Positions 10,450 to 19,500 of a DNA stretch of 64,000 bases are shown in pieces. The DNA comes from Dryocosmus kuriphilus (Eukaryota; Arthropoda; Insecta; Hymenoptera; Cynipidae). Position 1 is the stretch's first letter, and each line of letters starts with the position of its first letter. The notes beneath the pieces were generated by a model, which saw nothing but the letters and a program-made list of their open reading frames with translations, was not told the origin of the DNA and made no database searches. The stretch spans positions 17,694,327-17,758,326 of the forward strand of contig CM076195.1 in the NCBI GenBank assembly GCA_038277395.1. The letters run 5' to 3'. The position numbers and the translations under genes are program-made.

Positions 10450-11567
10450 ATCAATGTTTATTTATACTCTCTCCCTTTTACAGGTTTAAAAGTCTTCACC
10501 AAACCATTACAAGTATCTATACATGCAGTTCATATCATACCTTATCGCTATCTTATTGCTAATATGTACAATCTTTCTTATTCTCTACTCTTATATTTCT
10601 ACGCTTGCGATCGAGACCAGGACTTTCGTTTCCTCTTGCCTTTACAAATCTATCATTGATATTTTCTTTCTCGACTCTACTTTATACTTTTACTTACATC
10701 ATGAGACCGTTTCTTTCTCTTAACTTTTCCAACTTCTTCATCCATCCCTCCCCCTGTCCATTCCGATTCTCCTCCTCGTTCATCCAGTACCTACTCTCTC
10801 TTACTCCCTCGCCCATTCTAAATCTCATCATTCTGTTCCATTTACTCTCCTTCTTTAACTTCTTCAAATATTCTGGCTCTCCTTCCCATTTTACCATCTT
10901 GTACCAACTATTGTACCTTGAATTCACGATTTTTGCCCATCTTCACTCCCCTTGTCTCGCCAAAATATCGTTCTCTATTCCTTGCCAATCTCTATTCTCC
11001 CTATTCATACTCCATTCTCTCCTCCTTGCGTACCTTTCTTCTTCCCATTTCGACCTACCTATGTTCCCCCTTCTCTCTTTGTCTTCTATCTCCCTTGCAC
11101 ACGCTTGTGCGATCTTACTTCCTTCTCCCCGCCTTAGTTTTTCTTCAAAATTCCAAGCCCTTTTTAGCTGCCTTACTACAATTTTTTCTCGGCCTATCTC
11201 TTCCCTTAACATATAACCTGGGCAGCTCCATCCCACCCCCATGACCCATCTCAAAGATCTCTCATGCATGCTTTCCACTCTCTTATATTCCTTCCATCCC
11301 CAAACTTCCATTCCATAACTCAACACTGACCACACTAAAACATCAAACATCTATACTCTCATTCTCCAATCATCCTTGAATCTTCTCTTCCCTATGTCCC
11401 ACACTTGGCCCATTACCGTACTTCAACACTCCAATCTCTTTCTTACCTGCAGCTCATTCCTTCCTCTTGTTTCGAACCAGTACCCAAGGTAACAAAATTC
11501 TTCTGCCAATGCTACTACTTTGCCATACATCTTCAATTCATACTCTATTCTACACCTTATTTTTCTA
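10450..11567 (-). mobile_element. 5'-truncated LINE inserted in the ATPase gene
   Basis: On the - strand, from 11567, the translation reads MYGKVVALAEEFCYLGYWFE and then VWSVLSYGMEVWGWKEYKRV, the post-catalytic part of a non-LTR reverse transcriptase (the YLG...YG.E.WGW blocks). A basic tail rich in Arg/Trp follows (MNRENRDWQGIENDIL). The 5' part is missing, as usual for dead-on-arrival copies. The 3' end at about 10450 has no clear poly(A). Frameshifts occur near 11360 and after 10943. LINE clade not determined. Confidence 0.85.
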
Positions 11568-11583
11568 TGTTTAAATAGTACTA
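11568..11583. repeat. LINE target-site duplication, right copy
   Basis: tgtttaaatagtacta, identical to 10434-10449. Deleting the LINE and one copy restores contiguity of the ATPase reading. Confidence 0.88.
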
Positions 11584-12109
11584 GTAAATTAACATTATCA
11601 CTTACAAGATGTTTAGGAATATGGGTGTATGTTTGACTCAAGTAGAAACAATCAACATCCCTGTGTCTATCCATAGAAAAAAATGCTTTTATATTATCTT
11701 GCTTAAAAATGCTTTTATATTATTTTGCTTCTCACATGCTACATCATCAAACACCATTATTGAGTTAGGCCGTGCTTCACTTGGTATCACCACATCCTCA
11801 TCTTCATTAAAAGGGTAGTACTCAAAGCCATCTACAGATTGAAGAACTTTTTCCAAAAATTTGTATTTCGGTTGATTTAACGATTTCGAGTATACATAAA
11901 CATTTTTCAATCTTAATCCATTTGGATGTATTAATAGAGTAAGCAAAGCATTTGTCTTTCCGAATTTGGAGGGTCCACAGAATATTGCTCGTACATTATT
12001 TGGCATTAAATGCCCATGCCGTTCATTCTTTTTATCATTTTCAACTAGTGAATCAAAAATCTCAACTGGTAATATCACTGGTTGTGCCTCAAACCGCATC
12101 TTGACTATG

Positions 12110-12160
12110 ACTGATTGGATAAACTATAAATATACTGCTTATATAGGTTGAATCTTCAGT
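12110..12160. promoter_or_regulatory. Divergent 50-bp promoter for ATPase (-) and PLA2-like gene (+)
   Basis: Plus strand: TATAAATA at 12125-12132 with TCAGT at 12156-12160 (A at 12158), spacing 33. Minus strand: TATATAAG reading from 12145 with TCAGT at 12114-12110 (A opposite 12112), spacing 33. The two TATA boxes lie back to back and each initiator faces its own gene. Leaders would be 13 nt (ATPase) and 24 nt (PLA2-like gene). Confidence 0.75.
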
Positions 12161-12181
12161 CTGAAAGCATCTCTCAAACAG

Positions 12182-12892
12182 ATATGATCGTTCATGAACG
12201 AAAAAGAGTCAGTCGTAAAGAAGCTGTGAAGCAGACAAGACGTGGAAGAGGCTTAGTCAACAAAATCATCAACAACTTGCCATTTGAGTTGCACTTGCCT
12301 GGTTACCAGTACTGTGGACCAGGTACTAAGCTAGCAAAACGATTAGCGCGAGGTGATCCAGAATCAATCCACTGGATGCAGCTTGCAAAGATCACGATAT
12401 TGCTTATTCACAAAATAGGGAGAACCTTGAGGCTAGAAACGTAGCTGATAGAGCACTAGCTGAAAAATCTTGGGGCGTGTACTTGCTAAAGGCGCGGGTA
12501 TAATTGAAAAATCAGGTGCTTGGGGAATAGCAAACACTATGAAAGTTAAATCTAAGTTTGGCATGGGTCTCGAGAATAAAAAAAAGCCTGCTACCACACT
12601 ATGAAAAATTGTTATGGCAGCTAAATACTCAATGATTTTTTTACCCTTTCTAATACCCATTTTTGCGGGTCTAAGTGTAACTGGAGCACTAGCAGGTGGA
12701 GTGGCTGGTATAGCAAAAGCTGTGAATGACGCAAATTCTGCAAAACATGAACTTACAGAGAGTAAACGTCATAATGAAATGGTGGAAGCCATTGCTTTGA
12801 GGAAAGGTCTTTATTTAAAACCATATAAACAAGGACTAGGACTTCATCTCAAAGGAGCAGGACTTAAATGCAAGTCAAAAAACTTAAAGTGA
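12182..12892 (+). pseudogene. Phospholipase A2-like Polinton protein with basic C-terminus
   Basis: From ATG 12182 a basic leader (VHERKRVSRKEAVKQTRRGR) precedes LHLPGYQYCGPGTKLAKRLA, the calcium-loop pattern of parvovirus-type VP1u PLA2 domains. The catalytic His-Asp block (DAACKDHDIAYS) is found in a shifted frame at about 12386-12424. Further frame changes lie before 12470, and an in-frame TGA at 12602 precedes a hydrophobic segment (SMIFLPFLIPIFAGLSV) and a C-terminal repeat of Gly-Leu-Lys type (KGLYLKPYKQGLGLHLK). In viruses such domains disrupt endosomal membranes during entry; here the role is inferred. Its end overlaps the protease start by 25 bp. Confidence 0.8.
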
Positions 12893-13284
12893 AGCTACCT
12901 CATCGAGCATTGACTGATGCAGATTTATTTAAATTCGCGAAATCTTTAAAGATATCACATTTTCGAGGTGTTTTTATGCGAAATGGATTGCCAGAAGGTG
13001 GATCACGTAAATATGAAAGTGCTATTGTTAACCTTGATGATAGAAAAGGACCAGGAACACACTGGTGTGCCTATAAAAAGATTAACAATAAAGTAATTTA
13101 TTTTGATAGCTTTGGTAATCTTCGACCACCTTTGGATCTCTTTAAGTACCTCGGTGTTGGTAGCATAAAGTATAATTATAACAGATATCAAAAATATGAT
13201 ACATGCGTTTTTGGACATTTATGTTTACAATTTGTGTGTAATCAATTAAAATGTAAAAGTATGTATAATCTATATAAGTGTTGA
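12868..13284 (+). CDS. Adenain-like (C5/Ulp1-fold) maturation protease, probably catalytically dead
   Basis: 138-aa frame from ATG 12868. Family landmarks: catalytic His in GPGTHWCAYKK (residues about 63-73), the acidic position in YFDSFG (about 80-85) and the C-terminal block TCVFGHLCLQFVCN. In adenain and Polinton proteases the nucleophile is the first Cys of a CGxxC pattern; here that position is Phe (FGHLC). One base change would explain it. The protease normally processes capsid and core proteins during assembly. It overlaps the upstream PLA2-like gene and precedes the capsid genes on the same strand. Length is slightly short for the family. Confidence 0.85.
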   Translation: MQVKKLKVKLPHRALTDADLFKFAKSLKISHFRGVFMRNGLPEGGSRKYESAIVNLDDRKGPGTHWCAYKKINNKVIYFDSFGNLRPPLDLFKYLGVGSIKYNYNRYQKYDTCVFGHLCLQFVCNQLKCKSMYNLYKC

Positions 13285-13305
13285 AATATGTAATATCAAG
13301 TCAGT
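13271..13305 (+). promoter_or_regulatory. TATA + TCAGT promoter for the minor capsid gene
   Basis: TATATAAG at 13271-13278 and TCAGT at 13301-13305 (A at 13303), spacing 32. The TATA overlaps the last codons of the protease gene. Confidence 0.65.
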
Positions 13306-13308
13306 GTA

Positions 13309-13953
13309 AGGCTAGCCAACTATTTTCCACCGATTGAATTGTCTCCTTACAAAAATTATGCGCTCGGTCTTGTTGAATTTCTAACCTTCCATTCAATTCC
13401 ACACGTGGATATTGGTCAAAATAAGTTTTATGTGAATAATAAAGAGTACACTATACCTACGGGTAGCTATGAGATAAATGTCATACAGCGCTATCTGCAG
13501 AATGTTTTAGCAACTGAGGGTATTGAAATTCACATCAAGCCAAACAATAATACTCTGAAAAGTGAAATTTATTGCAATCGAGATATAAATTTTGAATCTG
13601 AAGATTCTATTGGTCGTTTGCTGGGATTTTCTCCACGCAGACTAGAAGCTAAAAATCTTTACAAATCTGATCAACCGGTATCAATCATAAAAGTGAATGC
13701 TCTCAGAGTTGAGTGCAGTATAACTACAGGTGCATATATTAATGGACAAAAAGTACATACTATTCACGAATTTTTTCCTGTAGTACCACCTGGATATAAG
13801 ATAGTGGAAGCACCATCCCATGTCATTTACTTACCAGTCGCCGTACAGTCAATAGATCATATACAGCTCCGTATAGTTGATCAAGACGGACATTTGGTTA
13901 ATTTTCGTGGAGAAATTATAACAATTAGACTACACATCAAGTCTCTGAAATAA
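13309..13953 (+). pseudogene. Polinton minor capsid (penton-like) protein, start codon lost
   Basis: An open frame of about 214 codons ends at TAA 13951-13953. It begins after a stop at 13291 and contains LANYFPPIELSPYKNYALGL near the N-terminus, the usual opening of insect Polinton minor capsid proteins, then FYVNNKEYTIPTGSYEINVI and GRLLGFSPRRLEA. The single jelly-roll minor capsid forms the vertex of the icosahedral shell. No ATG lies between the promoter and the conserved region; AGG at 13309-13311 sits where a start would be expected, so one base change may have removed it. Otherwise intact. Confidence 0.85.
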
Positions 13954-13961
13954 TAATAATA

Positions 13962-14128
13962 ATGGGTATTGTTTTCAATAAGAAGGTTTTTGTTTTGGTT
14001 ATAATAAAGCAGCAGCATCATGTTACAAACTAATCAGTCAACAAAGATCAGTCAAATGGCTAACACCTCAAAACGTGCTATTCCTGAAACATCAAGGCCT
14101 GGAATTCAGAAAACGAAGACGAGAATAA
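13962..14128 (+). pseudogene. Small basic Polinton ORF, broken
   Basis: ATG 13962 opens a short frame (MGIVFNKKVFVLVIIKQQ) that meets a stop near 14030. In a second frame the stretch LTPQNVLFLKHQGLEFRKR leads to TAA 14126-14128. Short ORFs ending in a similar LTPxNxxFLxxxGL block lie between minor and major capsid genes in insect Polintons. Function unknown. Confidence rests on position and this block only. Confidence 0.5.
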
Positions 14129-14191
14129 AGAAATTAAATATTTTTTGCACCTGCGTTTGTATTTTTGTTTATCGACGTTTAATTGTTTGCT

Positions 14192-15440
14192 ATGGAAGGG
14201 GGAATTTTAAACATTCAAACACCAATCGTCTTTGATGAATCAATTGCTCACTGTGAAGTCCATGCACATCAGCCTTATGCCTCATCAACTTTCAATAACA
14301 GTGATGAAATTCGAATTGCTGTAGAAAACCAAGATCACTGTCTCCTACCAAGCAAAAGTTCACTTCACGTACACGGAAGATTGGTGAGGATTGATGGAAC
14401 ACCAGTGGCTACTACAGTGTTAGTTTCTAATGCCATCTGTCATTTGTTTGAAGAAGCAAGATATAAAATCAACGCGATAGAAATTGTTAGAAACAGAAGT
14501 GTTGGGCTCACTAGCCTCATGAAAAATTATATATCTTTAAATCCCAGCCAATGACGTTACATTGAAAATACTGGTTGGCTTGAAATAAATAATAATTACC
14601 AATCATTAACCAACGCTACAGGTTATTTTGATGTATCTATACCTCTTTGCATGATATTTGGCTTTGCTGAAGATTATCACAAAGTCATTGCCAATGCTAA
14701 TCATTAACTTATTTTAACAAGATCAAAAAGTGATGCAAATGCCATCTTGCAAACAGCTCCCAATGAGCAGTATAAAATTGAAATTAATAAAGTTGAGTGG
14801 CTATTACCCAGCCTTAGATTATCAGATTCACGAAAATTTCAGTTGCTAAAATACATTGAAAAAGATCAGTTTATTCCAATCAGTTTTCGATCTTGGGAAT
14901 TGTATGAATATCCTCTACTTCCAACTACTTCAAACCATGTTTGGACTGTAAAAAACATCAGCACAATTGGAAAAACCGAGATTTGTTATACTAGGTTTCC
15001 AAACAAATCGAAAAAATAATACTAATATAAACTCTAGTCACTTTGATCATTGCAATCTAACTAATGCAAAACTATTTTTGAACGATCAGTGTTATCCTTA
15101 TGGTAATTTAAATCTCAATATTAATAAAAATCAGTATGCTCTACTTTACGAAATGTACACAAACTTTCAAGCTAATTACTATGGCAAGGAATCGCAACCC
15201 TTGTTATCGAGAGGGGAATTTATAGAGCATGCGCCTCTAATTGTTATTGATTTTTCTAAACAAAATGAGTCACTGAAATATGGACCAGTTGATGTTCGTC
15301 TAGAATTTCAAACTAGTGAAAATTTTCCAGCTCACACTTCAGCATATTGCTTAATTTTACATGATCGTATAATTGCATATAAACCAATAAGTGGTGGTGT
15401 GAAAAAGTGGTATATAAAAACTGTAGCTAGGTTGAAATAG
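14192..15440 (+). pseudogene. Polinton major capsid protein (double jelly-roll), broken
   Basis: Start ATG 14192 (MEGGILNIQTPIVFDESIAH). The N-terminal third is open to TGA at 14552; the same frame continues (YIENTGWLEINNNYQSLTNA) to TAA near 14705, then to about 15017. A frame change leads to the C-terminal part (AKLFLNDQCYPYGNLNLNIN, GPVDVRLEFQTSENFP) ending with TAG at 15438-15440. About 415 residues in all, usual for the family. The product would build the capsid facets. Two stops and at least one frameshift make it non-functional. It follows the minor capsid and precedes the 170-aa gene. Confidence 0.88.
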
Positions 15441-15446
15441 TTTAGT
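15411..15446 (+). promoter_or_regulatory. Compact promoter of the 170-aa gene inside the major capsid end
   Basis: TATATAAAAA at 15411-15420 and TTAGT with its A at 15444 are 33 bp apart; the ATG at 15457 follows 13 nt later. Confidence 0.5.
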
Positions 15447-15456
15447 TAGGTTCACG

Positions 15457-15969
15457 ATGGAGTACGTGGTGGACCTGCAGGGTTTCAAGTTACCTGTAAA
15501 CAAATTTTTATTGAAAGAATTGGCTATATTACCAATCAATGATGATAATAATGCTGTCACAAAGCCATATACTTTTCTCTTTCAATCACCCTGCAAGTGG
15601 AACTGCGCTCCATTAGAATATAAGTCTATGAACATTCGCGTAGAGTACAATCATCATGGAATACCCTGGAATTCTGGTAATTTACCATATACTTTAATAC
15701 CTGTAATCCTCGAGAACATTTTGAAAGATGCTATAAAAATTTATGTTAAAGGATTAGAGAAAAAGAATTGTTTGAGGCAGTTTGTAAAAATGTCAACTGA
15801 AATTGTTGATATGCATGATTTGAACTGTCCATCGCTACGTGGTTTGCGTGAGATATTTATAATTAATGATATCAAGTGTACACATCATATGTGTGAAAAT
15901 CACTTTAATTGCGCAATTGAAAATGTAATCTTATTGAAAAGTTGGATGACTGTAGAACAGCTTTATTAG
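15457..15969 (+). CDS. Conserved Polinton protein, 170 aa
   Basis: Intact frame from ATG 15457 (MEYVVDLQGFKLPVNKFLLK) to TAG 15967-15969. The centre reads YKSMNIRVEYNHHGIPWNSG and the following KIYVKGLEKKNCLRQFV is a recurrent block. The C-terminus has Cys/His residues (CTHHMCENHFNCA) that could bind zinc. I associate this ORF with insect Polintons, just after the major capsid gene. The opening VVDLQGF and the VKGLEKK block recall RNase H-fold nuclease-like proteins, but no complete active site is evident, so function is left open. It converges on the polymerase gene. Confidence 0.75.
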   Translation: MEYVVDLQGFKLPVNKFLLKELAILPINDDNNAVTKPYTFLFQSPCKWNCAPLEYKSMNIRVEYNHHGIPWNSGNLPYTLIPVILENILKDAIKIYVKGLEKKNCLRQFVKMSTEIVDMHDLNCPSLRGLREIFIINDIKCTHHMCENHFNCAIENVILLKSWMTVEQLY

Positions 15970-16524
15970 AATATCCTTTAGGTTATAGACTACTTATTTT
16001 TTAAGAATAATGTACTGATTTTTATATATAAATTTTTAAAGATTGAAACAAAATTGAAGTTATTTCTTTCTCAGAGTTCCTTCCCCCTATTATAATGAAT
16101 AAGTGGAGTACTAGGTGGTAATTTGTAGGTATTTAAACACTTTCTAAATAAAAACAACAATTTAAATTTTACCAATCTTTCTTCTATTCATTTATTTTGA
16201 AATCTTGTATTTTACAATTCACATATTTTTTTATAATCTATACAATTCCTTTTTTTATTCACATATAATTTTTACATTTTTCGTACAATACATAAGAATT
16301 CAACACTCATTCTTCCACTCACATATTTACATCACATACACACACAGCGCTTTCTTTACTTCACTTGCCGCCTTATGATAATAATAATAATAAAATATAA
16401 TACAATAAAGAACCTCGGTGTCTCAAATGTGTCTATACAATTTTTAAAATACATATATTTTACATTATTTATTATAATACAAAAACTATACATTTATTTG
16501 TACATTATCGTCCACTTCCATGGT
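15970..16524. other. AT-rich spacer between convergent P1 genes
   Basis: Only low-complexity A/T sequence and (ATA)n at 16379-16400. Poly(A) signals are possible on both strands (e.g. aataaa near 16147). No gene or repeat border seen. Confidence 0.6.
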
Positions 16525-16566
16525 TTCGTACGTTTTATTTTTATAACCTCATGGAAGAGTCTCAGT

Positions 16567-19500
16567 TTAACCGGGTATAAGAACACGCTTATCATCATAC
16601 CAACTGACTGCAATCTTGTCCTGTTTAATAGATTGCATTTCATGTTTTCTACTTCGGATTAGATGTTGAGTTCGGATCAGGGTTTGGCAAGATATGAGAG
16701 AGTGCGTATAGTCCTCGAATGTTATTGTTCTTAAAGGAGAACCTTTTACACCTTTAGCTTTCATTTTCTCCCCCTCTTCACCCAAAACTTTGTATGCAGA
16801 TAATTTTGCTCTAAAACCAACAAATTCTGTTATTATTTTCCCATTAAGTTCATCCTTCATCAAACCCAATACTTTGTTATTTAGAAGGCGTATTCCGTAA
16901 ACATTATTTGGCGAATATTCCGAAGTATCAAATTTGTGTGAATCTCTTTTAATATAATCGTAAACGTTGGGAACTGCGAATTGATATATTAAACTATCTG
17001 TGTCTGTATAAAATAATTTTGCATCATTACCAAACGTGTTCTGAATGTAATTATAGTGGAAATAATAAATTATTATTTTTGATAGTTCAAGAATCGTGAA
17101 TCCTGTATATAAATTGGTTTATTGAAATTAATTTTTGTTTTTTTATCCATTTCAATGATAACCATTTCTTCGCCGAATATGGTGCAGCTATGGAAATTTG
17201 GCTTAGCGATTAAATTTTTCGCTCCATACCTCCCCTCGCATTTTGTTACAAGCCGTACATCTTTGTGCTTTCTCACATTTTCCATAGTTTTATCAAAAAC
17301 AGAATTGTTCATTAATTTATAAAAAATTTTCTCAAATTCATTTTTTGATGCTTTCCTACAGTTTGTATTTAAGTCAATGTAATCTTTTAACCAGGGTTTT
17401 TGTTTAAATTGCAGTACTCTATGGATTTTTGTCAGCTTCATTCCCAATGATAAATACTGTTTCAAATTTCTATAGTGAATCACATAATTTTCCTTTAGTG
17501 GCAAATTTGGTACTAACTTGGGGGTTGTGGATTTTAGGATGGGAGGTATGAAGTGTTCTGGACATAAAGGTAAGTCTTTATGTAAATCATGGAGCCCCTC
17601 GAGATATTCTAGATCTACCTCTAGAATATAACCTTCTGCTGAATCATCGGGATATTGAAAAAGTTTGGTTCATTTTCAAAATTTTCAAACTACTCAAAAT
17701 CTTTATATGTCAAAAATTCACTCATAGCCGCACCACATTGATTGTTAATATCAAAATACATAATATAAGATTCTGGTTCATTTGGATTAAAATCTGAGCC
17801 CATAAATCTATTGTTGGCTTGAGGATATCTGTTTGAGCATTAGGAAACCCCACCTCTAATTCCTTTTTCAATAAATAACAGCTTTTCTATATCAGCAAAC
17901 AATTCAAGCTCAATGCCACTATATTTTAACATTGCATCAAATGCGAGTCCCGGTGCTGTGTAATGGTGTAATGGATCTAAGTTGTATGTGGAAAAACAAG
18001 TTTTTCTAAAATTTTGAAAAATGTCAGCCAAAAGTAAAACATCGGTTTTTAAATATAAGTCAGATTATTCACCCAAAGTTTTCAAATTAAATTTTTCCCA
18101 TACTTTACAGGCATGTTGATAATCTTGTTCTGAAATATCGGAATCACTTAATTTGGAATAAAAAGCTTCTTTTGGCGGTAATTGTTTTTCCTGCAATTTT
18201 TGCCAACAGTCGATATAATCATAAGGAAAAACCCCTTTTCTTGTTACATTCTCATCAGAGAAGGTATTAGATTTATGTAAAATTTGACTTTCGCGGATTT
18301 CATGAAATCTCCACGTTTTGAGACCCCCTGAGTCAGAAAAAACGGTTTTTACGACCGTGTCTGTCTGTTGTCATTGTCGTCGTTGTCGTTGTCGTCGTTG
18401 TCGTCGTCTGTGATCGATCGCGATAACTTTCGAAGGACTAATCGGATTAGAGTGCGCTTTGGTATACTTCTTTAAGGGGTAAAAAGAAAGGACGAGTTCA
18501 TTAACCAGCGGTTTTTGACTAATAGTTATGGTTTTATCCATCAAAAACGGTTTTCACAAAATCAAAAAATCCATTTTCCGGCTAAACTATGAGAGATACA
18601 AAAAAAATGTAAGAAAGTAAAATTGTTCACCTCAAAAAAATCTACAAATTTGTTCTTAACCGTTTTTTGATAAAATGAACGGTTTTTGTTTTAATCAAGA
18701 AAACGCTATTCAAATTATAGAAACTCTGGTTTCCCGCCAAAATATTCAAGATACAAAAAATTGGTAAAGAACAAAGTTGTTCAATTCAAAGACATCTACC
18801 AATTTTGTTTTAACCATTTTTTCATAAAATGCACGGTTTTTGTTTTAATCGATAAAACGTTATTAAAAATCAATATTTTCAAATTTCCCGCCAAACTATG
18901 CAAGACACGGAAAAATAATAATAAACAAAGTTGTTCAGCTCAAACAGGTCTACAAATTTGCTTTCTATTATTTTTTCGAACAGATGCGTACTTTTTGAGT
19001 TATTCGTGAAATATGTTATGAAATATAAAGAAAACCACTTTTCAGCAAAAGTATGCAAGATATGAGAAAATAGATATTAACAAGCAGAATTGTTCACCTT
19101 GGAAAGAGCTACAAAATCTATATATAAGACTCATCGTTTTACTTTTAAGAATCGAAAACCTGTATTCTGAAAATTTGGAAAATCACAAAAAAACTTCACC
19201 AATTACAATGTGTTTTAAAAAAATGTAATTATCGAGCACGAAGCGCGAGTGTCATGATGAGAATGTATTCCTTAAGGGTGATAGAGACTTAAGTAAAATA
19301 ATTTCTTTTGTAATGTTTAATTTTTTTATTTCCACGAACACCGAGCGCGTATGCGAGGTGAATAAATCGAGTGCGAAGCGCGATTGCCGTAAATAACGTC
19401 GAACGCGAAGTGCGAGTGCCAACAGACGCTCGCCCTTGGCACGCTCATACTTCGCGCGAAGCACGCGAGGAGAATGTGCCCGCGAAGCGGGCAGATTTTC

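Larger units (their letters stand above)
10244..12099 (-). pseudogene. Polinton DNA-packaging ATPase (FtsK/HerA type), split by a LINE
   Basis: Starts at ATG 12099. Walker A is GPSKFGKT (residues about 40-47) and Walker B is SIMVFDDVACE (about 115-125), the plan of the A32/FtsK-HerA packaging ATPases that load genomes into capsids. A frameshift lies near 11690; the next part (DVDCFYLSQTYTHIPKHLVS) continues to 11568. The reading then resumes at 10449 (NLRHIYDDHV, CWSDKYGFVVITKDR) and ends at TGA 10244-10246, with one further stop/frameshift near 10375. The LINE between is flanked by a 16-bp duplication. Divergent from the PLA2-like gene through a shared 50-bp promoter. Confidence 0.9.

Noticed and set aside
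10605..11216. 203-aa Ser/Leu/Pro/Phe-rich open frame on the + strand
   Set aside because: It is the antisense shadow of the purine-rich LINE coding sequence.
18380..18410. Poly-amino-acid coding repeat (GTC/GTT)n
   Set aside because: It lies in the non-coding Helentron-like repeat and recurs at the same place in copy 2.
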